64,000 nucleotides of DNA, taken from NCBI RefSeq assembly GCF_021491915.1, contig NZ_CP090836.1, positions 1,474,501-1,538,500 on the forward strand, written 5' to 3'. Within the stretch, counting starts at the first letter, position 1. Each line of letters starts with the position of its first letter. Below are positions 51,176 through 60,037 of the stretch, in pieces. Origin of the DNA: Paracoccus everestensis. Lineage in GTDB: Bacteria > Pseudomonadota > Alphaproteobacteria > Rhodobacterales > Rhodobacteraceae. Under the pieces are notes generated by a model. The model saw only the letters and a list, made by a program, of their open reading frames with translations. It was not told where the DNA came from and made no database searches. The position numbers were made by a program, and so were the translations under genes.

Positions 51176-52645
51176 TCAATTGCGGGGTGAATCGCCATGA
51201 TGTTCGCGCATCTGCTCGATGTCGCCCAAGCTGCCCGGATGGGGTTTGCGGCGCGCCTTGTTCCAAAGCCATGTCGCGGCCCATAGCACCACCCCCAAGC
51301 CCAGCAGCCAGCCTGCGATGCGGTATTGGTCCATCTGTGCCGCGCTGCGCGCCCATGGTCCCACCAGAAAGGCGCAGGTCACGGCGCCGATCCATGGCGT
51401 GATCCAGGGCGCGCGAAAATGGTCACGCCCGGACGGCTGGCGGCGCAGCACGATCAGCGAGATGTTGACGACGGTGAACACGCACAGCAGCAGCAGCGAT
51501 GTCGTGCCGCCCAGAAGACTGACGGCAGGCAGGTCCGAACGCGTCACCACGAACCAGATCAGCCCAAAGGCCAGAGCGGTCGTGAACAGGATCGCCACCC
51601 AGGGCGTGCGCCGCTGCCGATGGACCAGCCCCAACCCGTGCGGCAGCACCCCCTGGCGCGCAAGGCCATAGATCAGACGGCTGGCCATCATCATGTTGAT
51701 CAGCGCCGAATTGGCCACCGCGAACATCCCGATGAACGGGAAGATAGTGTCAAAGGGCAGGTTCGGAGCGCCTGCGCGGACCACCTGGGTCAGGGCCGAC
51801 CCAAGTTCGGGATTCGATAAATCGCCCACCGGCACCAGGGCCACCGCGCAGATCGACACAAGGACATAGATCACCCCGGTGATCGCCAGCCCGGTCAGCA
51901 TGATGCGGGGGAAGATGCGGACGGGATCCTTGACCTCCTCGGCCATGTTGACCGAATCCTCGAAGCCCACCATGGCGAAGAAGGCAAGGGCGGTCGCTGC
52001 GGTCAGGGACAGGAAGGCGCCCTTTTCCTCGGACGACTGAAAGACCATCACTTCGGAAAAATCGGCGCGGCCCTGGGCCATGGCGTAGAACCCCACGAAG
52101 ATGATCATCAACAACCCGGTCAGTTCGACGCAGGTCAGGATGACGTTCGCCTTGACGCTTTCGCCCACCCCGCGCAGGTTGATCGCCGCGACAAGGGCCA
52201 TGAAGCCTAACGCGATCAGCAGGATCCCCGCGCCTCCCTTCTGGAAGCCCAGGCCGAAGCCGTCGTTCAGGAACCCCGCGAAGGCATTCGATGCAGTCGA
52301 GGCCGAGGTAATCCCTGAACACATCACGGTAAAGGCCACGAGGAAGGTCAGGAAATGAACGCCGAATGCGCGATGGGCATAAAGCGCTGCGCCCGCGGCC
52401 TGGGGAAAGCGGGTCACCAGTTCAAGATAGGACAGGGCGGTGATGGTGGCGACCAGGAACGCGATCAGGAAAGGCGCCCAGGCAGCACCCCCCACCTCGG
52501 CCGCGACGGTGCCGGTCAGGGCATAAACACCGGTTCCCAGGATGTCGCCGACAATGAACAGCAACAACAGCTTTGGACCCATGACCCGGTGCAGTTCGGG
52601 CTGATGCGGCGCGGCAGCTGCCCCGGCTTGAAGTGCGTCTTGCAT
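51176..52645 (-). CDS. APC-superfamily amino-acid permease
   Basis: The 489-residue protein has about 12 transmembrane segments and the APC signature GDILGTGVYALTGTVA in the first helix, with FFAMVGFEDSVNMAEEVKDP near 230. It imports or exchanges an amino acid or related amine. The substrate is not predictable. A LysR gene on the same strand lies upstream, 78 bases away, and may regulate it or the divergent ABC operon. Confidence 0.88.
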   Translation of the reverse strand: MQDALQAGAAAAPHQPELHRVMGPKLLLLFIVGDILGTGVYALTGTVAAEVGGAAWAPFLIAFLVATITALSYLELVTRFPQAAGAALYAHRAFGVHFLTFLVAFTVMCSGITSASTASNAFAGFLNDGFGLGFQKGGAGILLIALGFMALVAAINLRGVGESVKANVILTCVELTGLLMIIFVGFYAMAQGRADFSEVMVFQSSEEKGAFLSLTAATALAFFAMVGFEDSVNMAEEVKDPVRIFPRIMLTGLAITGVIYVLVSICAVALVPVGDLSNPELGSALTQVVRAGAPNLPFDTIFPFIGMFAVANSALINMMMASRLIYGLARQGVLPHGLGLVHRQRRTPWVAILFTTALAFGLIWFVVTRSDLPAVSLLGGTTSLLLLCVFTVVNISLIVLRRQPSGRDHFRAPWITPWIGAVTCAFLVGPWARSAAQMDQYRIAGWLLGLGVVLWAATWLWNKARRKPHPGSLGDIEQMREHHGDSPRN

Positions 52646-52723
52646 ATCCCACCTCCCTTGACATCACGTTAATGTCAAAGTTGATCCTCCGGTTGCGCCG
52701 CGGCAAGCGGAATCGCGCAAGGC

Positions 52724-53620
52724 TCAGGCCGGGCGCACCAGTTCGGACCCTCGCGCCCGCAGGCTGTCGGTCAGGAAAGCAATCACCGCGCGTTCCCGGC
52801 GCATCGTCCGCACGTCGCGGTGACAGGTCAGCCAATAGCTGCGGTTCAAGGTGATTTCGTCGGGAAGGACGATCCGCAATTCAGGATATTTCGACGCGAT
52901 GTAATGGGGCAGAACAGCAATCCCAAGATGGTTCCGAGACGCTGCCAACTGATTGAATACACTGGAACTCTTGATGGACGCGCGAATTCCCGGCAAGACT
53001 TCGTTCAGGTAGTCCAGGCCGGGGGCAAAGATCATTTCCTCGATATAGCCGATGATGCGGTGGCGGCGCAGATCCTCTCGGCTGGCGATGGGGGGGTTGG
53101 TGGCCAGATAGGCGGCGGTCGCGTAAAGATGCAGGGTGTAATTGGCCATCCGTTCGGACCGATATGGCCCGCTGGAAATCGGATCCAGCGTCACCGACAT
53201 ATCCGCCTCGCGCCGAGACAAGGACAGGATCTGCGGCATGGTGATCAGCTCCAGCGAGATCAGCGGGAACTGTGCGATGAAATCGGGCCACAGATGCTGG
53301 GAAAACAGGCTGGCAAAGCCTTCGGGCACGGCCAGCCGCAGCGGCCCGGCCTGGCGGGATGCGGCGCCCTGATCGACGGGAATCTGGTCGGCTGCTTCCT
53401 CCATCCGCTCGGCGGTTTCCACAAGCCGGCGGCCGGCGGGGGTCGGTTCGTATCCTCGCGGGTTGCGCTCGAACAGCCGGGTGTTCAGCGCCTGTTCAAG
53501 ACGGTCGATCCGTCGCGACACGGTGACGTGCGACGTGCCCAACAGCCGCGCGGCCCGCGACAACTGGCCTTCGCGCGCGACGGCAAGGAAGAACTGGAGA
53601 TCATCCCAGCTAAGCGTCAT
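52724..53620 (-). CDS. LysR-family transcriptional regulator
   Basis: The 298-residue protein has a LysR helix-turn-helix at about 17-45 (GQLSRAARLLGTSHVTVSRRIDRLEQ) and the usual effector-binding domain. It is divergent from an ABC importer operon, with 185 bases of shared regulatory DNA that contain inverted repeats, so it most likely controls that operon in response to its substrate. The permease gene lies downstream on the same strand. Confidence 0.9.
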   Translation of the reverse strand: MTLSWDDLQFFLAVAREGQLSRAARLLGTSHVTVSRRIDRLEQALNTRLFERNPRGYEPTPAGRRLVETAERMEEAADQIPVDQGAASRQAGPLRLAVPEGFASLFSQHLWPDFIAQFPLISLELITMPQILSLSRREADMSVTLDPISSGPYRSERMANYTLHLYATAAYLATNPPIASREDLRRHRIIGYIEEMIFAPGLDYLNEVLPGIRASIKSSSVFNQLAASRNHLGIAVLPHYIASKYPELRIVLPDEITLNRSYWLTCHRDVRTMRRERAVIAFLTDSLRARGSELVRPA

Positions 53621-53631
53621 TGTTCAAATTT

Positions 53632-53688
53632 GTTCATAACCTGAACGAAATTAGACTGCATTGAACGCTTGTGTCAAAGTGACTTTGA
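53632..53688. promoter_or_regulatory. putative LysR operators in the divergent promoter region
   Basis: Two perfect inverted repeats lie between the LysR gene and the ABC operon: GTTCA-N5-TGAAC at 53632-53646 and TCAAAG-TGA-CTTTGA at 53674-53688. A further GTTCA lies just upstream and a TGAAC between them. Their place and symmetry suggest regulator binding sites. Confidence 0.5.
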
Positions 53689-53805
53689 GGTCATCCTTTC
53701 GTCGAACGAAGGCTGGTGGAGAGGCCTTCGTCATTATGGACAGGACATCATCCCAAGCCGCGGCACGAACCGCAGCATTGATGGATCATGCCCAAGGGAG
53801 GTTGA

Positions 53806-55008
53806 ATGCGTAAACTCTTGTTGTCGGCCGCGTCTGTCGGCCTGATTGCCGCACCTGCCGTGGCCGAGATATCGGACGGCACCGTCAAGATCGGCATTCT
53901 GAACGACCAATCCGGCGTTTATTCCGACTTTGGCGGTAAGAATTCCTATGAAGCCGCCCTGATGGCGGTCGAGGATTTCGGCGGCAAGGTTCTGGACGCG
54001 CCGATCGAGGTCGTGACTGCCGACCACCAGAACAAGGCCGACATCGCGTCGAACATCGCGCGCCAGTGGTATGACACCGAACAGGTGGACAGCATCATGG
54101 AGCTGACCACTTCTTCGGTGGCGCTCGCCGTTCAGGCTTTGTCCACCGAGAAACAGAAGATCACCATGACCACGGGGGCTGCAACGACCGAGCTGACCGG
54201 CGCGCAATGTTCGCCCTATGGTTTCCACTGGGCTTATGACACCCACGCCTTGGCCGTGGGCACGGGCGGCGCCCTGGTGCAGGAAGGCGGGGACAGCTGG
54301 TTCTTCTTGACCGCCGATTACGCCTTTGGCTATTCGTTGGAAGAACAGACCAGTGCCTTTGTCACGGAAAAAGGCGGCACGATTGCCGGTTCCGTCCGGC
54401 ATCCGCTGGCGTCCACCGATTTCTCGTCCTTCCTGTTGCAGGCGCAGGCGTCCGGGGCAAAGGTCATCGGTCTGGCCAATGCAGGTGCCGACACGCAGAA
54501 CGCCATTAAGCAGGCCGCCGAATTCGGGATCACCCAAGGCGGGCAAAAGCTGGCGGCGCTGCTGTTCACGCTGGCGGATGTCCACGGCCTGGGGGCCGAG
54601 GCCGCACAGGGCCTGAACCTGACCGAAAGCTTCTATTGGAAGCGTAACGCCGAGTCCGAGGAATTCGGCCGCCGCTTCATGGAACGCACCGGGTCGATGC
54701 CGAACATGATCCATGCCGGCACCTATTCGACCGTCATGTCCTATCTGAAGGCCATCGAGGCTGCCGGAACGGATGAAACCGAAGCCGTTGCCGCCAAGCT
54801 GCATGAACTGCCCGTGAACGACGTCTTTGCCCAGGACGGCAAGGTCGGCGCCAACGGTCGCCTGATCAAGGACGTCTACCTGATGGAGGTGAAGGCCCCT
54901 GCCGACATCACCGAAGAATGGGACTATTACAACGTCCTGGCGACGATCCCCGGCAGCGAAGCCTATCTGGATCCGGCTGAAAGCGGCTGCCCGCTTGTCA
55001 CCCAGTAA
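53806..55008 (+). CDS. ABC transporter substrate-binding protein (branched-chain amino-acid type)
   Basis: The 400-residue protein has a Sec signal ending at AVA (about residue 20) and a type I periplasmic-binding fold of the LivK/AmiC kind, starting VKIGILNDQSGVYSDFGG. It captures the substrate for the transporter encoded downstream. An AGGGAGG site precedes the ATG. HAAT-family binding proteins bind many ligands (amino acids, amides, urea, aromatic acids), so the ligand is open. It is the first gene of an eight-gene operon. Confidence 0.9.
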   Translation: MRKLLLSAASVGLIAAPAVAEISDGTVKIGILNDQSGVYSDFGGKNSYEAALMAVEDFGGKVLDAPIEVVTADHQNKADIASNIARQWYDTEQVDSIMELTTSSVALAVQALSTEKQKITMTTGAATTELTGAQCSPYGFHWAYDTHALAVGTGGALVQEGGDSWFFLTADYAFGYSLEEQTSAFVTEKGGTIAGSVRHPLASTDFSSFLLQAQASGAKVIGLANAGADTQNAIKQAAEFGITQGGQKLAALLFTLADVHGLGAEAAQGLNLTESFYWKRNAESEEFGRRFMERTGSMPNMIHAGTYSTVMSYLKAIEAAGTDETEAVAAKLHELPVNDVFAQDGKVGANGRLIKDVYLMEVKAPADITEEWDYYNVLATIPGSEAYLDPAESGCPLVTQ

Positions 55009-55017
55009 GGCGCGCAA

Positions 55018-55797
55018 ATGAACGTTGCGCCTGCCATGACGCAAACCGAACCGCGGGTGGTGCTGACCGCCCGCGGCCTCGGCAAGGATTTCGCCGGCTT
55101 CACCGCTGTCAACAATGTCGATCTGGATGTGGAACACGCGCGCATTCATGCGCTGATCGGACCGAACGGCGCGGGCAAAACGACCGTCTTCAACCTGCTG
55201 ACCAAGTTCCTGCAACCGACGCGCGGCAAGATCACGCTGCTGGGCCAGGACATCACCCAGACCAAGCCCGACAAGGTGGCGCGGATGGGGCTGGTTCGGT
55301 CGTTCCAGATCTCGGCCGTGTTCCCGCACCTGACCGTGCGGGAAAACGTCAAGGTCGCGTTGCAGCGTCCGGCGGGCTTGGCGGTGCAGTTCTGGAAACC
55401 CCTGTCCTCGCTGGACCGGCTGAACGCGCGTGCGGATGAACTGATCGACCACCTGGGCCTGACCCCATACCGCGATCATCGCGCCGCCGACCTGTCCTAT
55501 GGCCGCAAGCGCGTGCTGGAGATTGCGACGACCCTCGCCCTTGATCCCGAGGTTCTGTTGCTGGACGAACCGATGGCGGGAATGGGTCAGGAAGACGTGC
55601 GCATGGTGGCGGAAATCATCCGCGACGTGGCGCGCACCCGCGCCGTGCTGATGGTCGAACATAACCTGACCGTGGTCGCCGACATCTGCCATCACGTCAC
55701 CGTGCTGCAACGGGGCGAGATCATCGCGACCGGCGATTACGCCTCTGTCTCTGCCGATCCGCGCGTTCGCACCGCCTATATGGGAACCGAAGCATGA
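55018..55797 (+). CDS. HAAT ABC transporter ATP-binding protein LivG-like
   Basis: The 259-residue ATPase has Walker A GPNGAGKT, the signature region DLSYGRKRVLEIA in place of LSGGQ, typical for LivG, Walker B LLLDEPMAGM and the H-loop EHN. It powers import with the LivF-like partner encoded next, whose start overlaps its stop. A second possible start lies 6 codons in (ATG at 55036). Confidence 0.93.
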   Translation: MNVAPAMTQTEPRVVLTARGLGKDFAGFTAVNNVDLDVEHARIHALIGPNGAGKTTVFNLLTKFLQPTRGKITLLGQDITQTKPDKVARMGLVRSFQISAVFPHLTVRENVKVALQRPAGLAVQFWKPLSSLDRLNARADELIDHLGLTPYRDHRAADLSYGRKRVLEIATTLALDPEVLLLDEPMAGMGQEDVRMVAEIIRDVARTRAVLMVEHNLTVVADICHHVTVLQRGEIIATGDYASVSADPRVRTAYMGTEA

Positions 55798-56498
55798 CGG
55801 CCCCGCTTCTGGAAACCGCCGGGCTGCAAGCTTGGTATGGCGAAAGCCATGTGCTGCACGGCGTCGATCTGCACGTCAACGAAGGCGAGATGATCTGCAT
55901 CCTGGGCCGCAACGGCATGGGCAAGACCACGACGCTGCGCACGATCATGGGCATCCTGCGCAAGCGCACGGGCCGCATCACATTCGCGGGCCGCGACATG
56001 ATGTCCGTGCCGCTGCACAAGACCGCCCGCGCGGGCCTGGGCTTCGTCCCCGAGGAACGCGGAATCTTCGCGACCCTTTCTGTTGAGGAAAACCTGATGC
56101 TGCCGCCAAAGGTCGCCGATGGCGGCATGTCGGTGGCCGAGATCTATGACCTGTTCCCCAACCTTCAGGAACGCCGCAACAGCCCCGGCACCAAGCTGTC
56201 GGGGGGCGAACAGCAGATGCTGGCCATGGCGCGGATCCTGCGCACCGGGGCGCGTTGCCTTTTGCTGGACGAGCCGACCGAGGGGCTGGCCCCGGTCATC
56301 ATCAACGCCATTGGCGACGTGCTGCGCAAACTGAAACAACGCGGCATGACCGTGGTGCTGGTGGAACAGAACTTCCGCTTTGCCGCCAAGGTCGCGGATC
56401 GCTTTTATCTGATGGACCATGGCACCATGACCGCCGAATTCCCGGTATCCGATCTGCCAAACCGGATGGACCTGCTGCATCGGGAACTGGGGGTGTAA
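55794..56498 (+). CDS. HAAT ABC transporter ATP-binding protein LivF-like
   Basis: The 234-residue ATPase has Walker A GRNGMGKT, the signature LSGGEQQMLAMAR, Walker B LLDEPTEGLAP and H-loop EQN, as in LivF. It overlaps the LivG-like gene by 4 bases and ends 2 bases before the first permease gene. Confidence 0.93.
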   Translation: MTAPLLETAGLQAWYGESHVLHGVDLHVNEGEMICILGRNGMGKTTTLRTIMGILRKRTGRITFAGRDMMSVPLHKTARAGLGFVPEERGIFATLSVEENLMLPPKVADGGMSVAEIYDLFPNLQERRNSPGTKLSGGEQQMLAMARILRTGARCLLLDEPTEGLAPVIINAIGDVLRKLKQRGMTVVLVEQNFRFAAKVADRFYLMDHGTMTAEFPVSDLPNRMDLLHRELGV

Positions 56499-56500
56499 CC

Positions 56501-57388
56501 ATGACCATGATCTTTGGCATCCCTGTTCAGGCGCTGATGGGCCAATTGCTTGTCGGCCTGATCAACGGATCCTTCTATGCGCTGCTGTCGCTTGGGCTGG
56601 CCGTCATCTTTGGCCTGCTGCGGGTGATCAACTTCGCGCATGGTGCGCAATATATGCTGGGCGCCTTTGTCGCGCTGTTGCTGCTGACGGTCGGCGGCAT
56701 CAACTATTGGCTTGCGCTGATTGCCGCGCCGCTGATCGTCGGCCTGTTCGGGGCGATCATCGAACGCACGATGCTGTCGCGCCTGTACAAGCTGGACCAT
56801 CTTTATGGATTGCTGTTCACCTTTGGTCTTGCCTTGGCGATTGAAGGCACGTTCCGATATTTCTATGGGGCGTCCGGGATGCCTTATGCCCCGCCGTCGC
56901 AACTGACAGGCGCGGTCAACCTTGGCTTCATGTTTTTGCCGATCTATCGCGGCTGGGTGGTGATCGCCTCGCTGATCGTCTGCCTGGCGGTCTGGTTCAT
57001 GATCGAGAAGACGAAGCTGGGCGCATACCTGCGCGCGGCCACGGAGAACCCGACCCTGGTGCAAAGCTTCGGCGTCAACGTGCCGTTGCTGCTGACGCTG
57101 ACCTATGCGCTGGGGGCGGGGCTTGCGGCCTTTGCGGGGGTGCTGGCGGCGCCGGTCTATCAGGTCAGCCCGCTGATGGGATCGAACCTGATCATCATCG
57201 TCTTTGCCGTGGTGGTCGTGGGCGGCATGGGGTCGATCCTGGGGGCCATCGTCACCGGCTATATGCTGGGTGTGGTCGAGGGGCTGACCAAGGTTTTCTA
57301 CCCCGAGGCATCCAACATCGTGGTCTTTGTCATCATGGCGATCGTCTTGATCCTGCGGCCTGCGGGCCTTTTCGGAAAGGATGCCTGA
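56501..57388 (+). CDS. HAAT ABC transporter permease LivH-like
   Basis: The 295-residue membrane protein has about eight transmembrane segments and the LivH opening QLLVGLINGSFYALLSLGLAV, followed by the VINFAHG motif; the later GGMGSILGAIVTGYMLGVVEG segment is the coupling region. The ATG at 56501 is used; a second ATG two codons on is possible. It pairs with the LivM-like gene downstream. Confidence 0.92.
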   Translation: MTMIFGIPVQALMGQLLVGLINGSFYALLSLGLAVIFGLLRVINFAHGAQYMLGAFVALLLLTVGGINYWLALIAAPLIVGLFGAIIERTMLSRLYKLDHLYGLLFTFGLALAIEGTFRYFYGASGMPYAPPSQLTGAVNLGFMFLPIYRGWVVIASLIVCLAVWFMIEKTKLGAYLRAATENPTLVQSFGVNVPLLLTLTYALGAGLAAFAGVLAAPVYQVSPLMGSNLIIIVFAVVVVGGMGSILGAIVTGYMLGVVEGLTKVFYPEASNIVVFVIMAIVLILRPAGLFGKDA

Positions 57389-57389
57389 C

Positions 57390-58388
57390 ATGGCCGGCAA
57401 ATCCGAACCCATCGCGACTGAACAGATCGCCATCCACCCCAGGGCCGGGCAAGTCCAGCTTGTCCTGCTGGCCATCATCGCGGCCGCGCTGCTGCTGGCG
57501 CCGCAGTTCCTGTATCCGATCTTCCTGATGAAACTGCTGGCCTTCGGGCTGTTCGCCGCGGCCTTCAACCTGCTGCTGGGCTATACGGGGCTTCTGTCCT
57601 TTGGCCATGCCACCTTCTTCGGGGGCGCGGCCTATTTCACCGCACACGCGGTCAAAGTCTGGGGCTGGCCGCCCGAGGCGGGCATCCTGCTGGGCGTTCT
57701 GGGCGCTGCTGCCCTGGGCCTGGTCATGGGTGCCATCGCCATCCGCCGCCAGGGCATCTATTTCGCGATGATCACGCTTGCCTTGTCGCAGATGTTCTTT
57801 TTCTTCTGCCTGCAAGCAGGCTTTACCCATGGCGAGGATGGCATCCAGTCCGTCCCGCGCGGCACCCTGTTCGGCATCTTCGACCTGAGCCAGCCGATGA
57901 CCATGTATTACTTTGTCCTGGCCGTGTTCATCCTGGGGATGCTGATCATCTGGCGCTTCGTCAACTCGCCTTTCGGGATGATCCTGAAATCAATTCGCGA
58001 AAACGAACAGCGCGCGATCTCGCTGGGCTATTCGGTCAGCCGCTACAAGCTGGGGGCCTTCGTGATGTCGGCGGCGCTGGCCGGCTTGGCAGGGGGCGTC
58101 AAGGCGCTGATCTTCCAGTTCGCGACACTGACCGACGTGGCCTGGCAGATGTCGGGCGAAGTGATCCTGATGACCCTGCTGGGCGGCATCGGCACGCTGG
58201 CGGGGCCGGTTGTCGGCGCGGGTCTGGTGGTGACGCTGCAGAACTATCTCGCCACCTCGGACTTTCCGGTAACGATCATCACGGGCGTGGTCTTCATGGT
58301 CTGCGTGCTGGTCTTCCGGCGCGGTCTGATCGGCGAATTCTTCGCCAGCAAACTGGGCCGCAAGCTGGGCTTCAGGTCGGAAAGCTGA
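57390..58388 (+). CDS. HAAT ABC transporter permease LivM-like
   Basis: The 332-residue membrane protein has about nine transmembrane segments and the LivM motif AAFNLLLGYTGLLSFGHATFFG, with GGIGTLAGPVVGAGL near the end. I choose the ATG at 57390 because GGAAAGG lies 9 bases before it; an ATG at 57381 overlaps the LivH stop and touches that site. Its stop overlaps the oxidoreductase start (TGATG), so transport and catabolic genes are coupled. Confidence 0.9.
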   Translation: MAGKSEPIATEQIAIHPRAGQVQLVLLAIIAAALLLAPQFLYPIFLMKLLAFGLFAAAFNLLLGYTGLLSFGHATFFGGAAYFTAHAVKVWGWPPEAGILLGVLGAAALGLVMGAIAIRRQGIYFAMITLALSQMFFFFCLQAGFTHGEDGIQSVPRGTLFGIFDLSQPMTMYYFVLAVFILGMLIIWRFVNSPFGMILKSIRENEQRAISLGYSVSRYKLGAFVMSAALAGLAGGVKALIFQFATLTDVAWQMSGEVILMTLLGGIGTLAGPVVGAGLVVTLQNYLATSDFPVTIITGVVFMVCVLVFRRGLIGEFFASKLGRKLGFRSES

Positions 58389-59986
58389 TGGAAAGCTATG
58401 ATTATATCGTCATCGGCGCGGGCAGCGCCGGTTGCGTTCTGGCCAACCGCCTGTCCGCCGATCCCAGGACGCGGGTCCTGCTGTTGGAGGCCGGGGGCCG
58501 CGACAATTACCACTGGATCCATATCCCGGTCGGATACCTGTATTGCATCGGCAATCCGCGCACAGATTGGGGATTTCGAACCCAGGCCGAGGAAGCGTTG
58601 GGCGGTCGCCAACTGCTCTATCCGCGTGGACGGGTGCTGGGCGGAAGTTCGTCGATCAACGGCATGATCTATATGCGCGGGCAGGCGGCGGATTATGACA
58701 GTTGGCGCCAGATGGGCTGCACCGGCTGGGGCTGGGACGACATCCTGCCCTTGTTCCGCGATCAGGAGGATTTCTATCGCGGCGCCGATGACGCGCATGG
58801 TGCGGGGGGCGAGCTGCGGGTGGAAACCGCGCGGGTCCGCTGGGCCGTCCTGGACGCCTTCATGGAGGCCGCCGAACAGGCAGGCATCCCGCGCACCGAG
58901 GATTTCAACCGGGGCGATAATGAAGGCAGCGGATATTTCGACGTGACCCAACGCGCCGGCTGGCGTTGGAGCGCGGCCAAGGCCTTTCTGCGCCCGGTCC
59001 TGTCCCGTCCGAACCTGCGGGTGCTGACCGGGGCCGAGGTCGAACGCTTGGTGATTGAAGCGGGCGAGGTCACGGGTGTCGCCTTTCACCATGGCGGGCA
59101 GCGGCGCGAAGTACGGGCCATGCGCGAAACCGTGCTGTCGGCAGGTGCCGTAGGGTCCGTGCAGATCCTGGAACAGTCGGGCATCGGGCGCGGCGAGGTG
59201 TTGCAGGAAGCGGGCATCACGCCGCAGGTTGAGGCGGCTGGGGTGGGTGAAAACCTGCAAGACCACCTGCAACTGCGCCTGGTCTACAAGGTGCATGGGG
59301 TGCCGACGCTGAACGAAAAGGCCTCGCGTCTGCTGGGCAAGGCATCCATTGGGCTGGAATACCTGCTGAAACGGTCCGGTCCCATGTCCATGGCACCCAG
59401 CCAGTTGGGCATCTTCGCGAAATCCGGCCCCGACAAGGCGACCGCGGATCTGGAGTTTCACGTCCAGCCCGTCAGCCTGGACAAGTTCGGCGATCCGGTC
59501 CACGCCTTCCCGGCCATGACCGCCAGCGTCTGCAACCTGCGGCCCGAAAGCCGGGGGTCGGTCCATGTCACCGGCCCGGACTTTCGCGCGCATCCGGCGA
59601 TCCGACCCAATTACCTTTCGACCCCCGGCGACCGGGACGTGGCGGTCCGCGCCATTCGCCTGGCCCGCAAGATCGCGGCGCAACCGGCCTTTACGCGCTT
59701 TGACCCAAGCGAGCACGTCCCCGGCATCGCCTTCCAGACCGACGACGATCTGGTCAAGGCTGCGGGCGCGGTGGGCACGACGATCTTCCACCCGGTCGGC
59801 ACCTGCCGGATGGGTGCGGACGACGCCTCGGTCGTGGACCCGCGCTTGCGGATGCGTGCGGTGGGGCGGTTGCGGATTGCGGATGCCTCGGTCATGCCGA
59901 CAATCATCAGCGGCAACACCAATGCGCCGGTGATGATGATCGCGGAAAAGGCCGCTCGCATGATGCTGGAGGATGCGCGGGCTTGA
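58388..59986 (+). CDS. GMC-family FAD-dependent alcohol oxidoreductase
   Basis: The 532-residue flavoprotein has the FAD motif GAGSAGCVLANRLS (near 10-23), the GMC signatures around GRVLGGSSSINGMIYMRG (near 80-97) and SAGAVGSVQILEQSGIG (near 255-271), and the C-terminal TIISGNTNAPVMMIAEKAA. It is of the choline dehydrogenase type and oxidises an alcohol to an aldehyde. The substrate is not necessarily choline: no betB or betI gene is present. It is translationally coupled to the transporter genes. Confidence 0.88.
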   Translation: MESYDYIVIGAGSAGCVLANRLSADPRTRVLLLEAGGRDNYHWIHIPVGYLYCIGNPRTDWGFRTQAEEALGGRQLLYPRGRVLGGSSSINGMIYMRGQAADYDSWRQMGCTGWGWDDILPLFRDQEDFYRGADDAHGAGGELRVETARVRWAVLDAFMEAAEQAGIPRTEDFNRGDNEGSGYFDVTQRAGWRWSAAKAFLRPVLSRPNLRVLTGAEVERLVIEAGEVTGVAFHHGGQRREVRAMRETVLSAGAVGSVQILEQSGIGRGEVLQEAGITPQVEAAGVGENLQDHLQLRLVYKVHGVPTLNEKASRLLGKASIGLEYLLKRSGPMSMAPSQLGIFAKSGPDKATADLEFHVQPVSLDKFGDPVHAFPAMTASVCNLRPESRGSVHVTGPDFRAHPAIRPNYLSTPGDRDVAVRAIRLARKIAAQPAFTRFDPSEHVPGIAFQTDDDLVKAAGAVGTTIFHPVGTCRMGADDASVVDPRLRMRAVGRLRIADASVMPTIISGNTNAPVMMIAEKAARMMLEDARA

Positions 59987-60037
59987 TGGCCGCTTCGTCC
60001 CTTGCCTAAGCTGGCCGCGAACAACGGAACGATCAGC

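Noticed and set aside
53631..53646. A second LexA box before the ABC operon (GTTC repeats)
   Set aside because: The two GTTC copies are separated by six bases, not seven, and the nearby GTTCA/TGAAC symmetry fits a regulator palindrome better.
53734..55710. A long minus-strand open frame opposite the substrate-binding and LivG-like genes
   Set aside because: The plus-strand genes are complete and family-typical; the antisense frame has no start signal and no recognisable domain.
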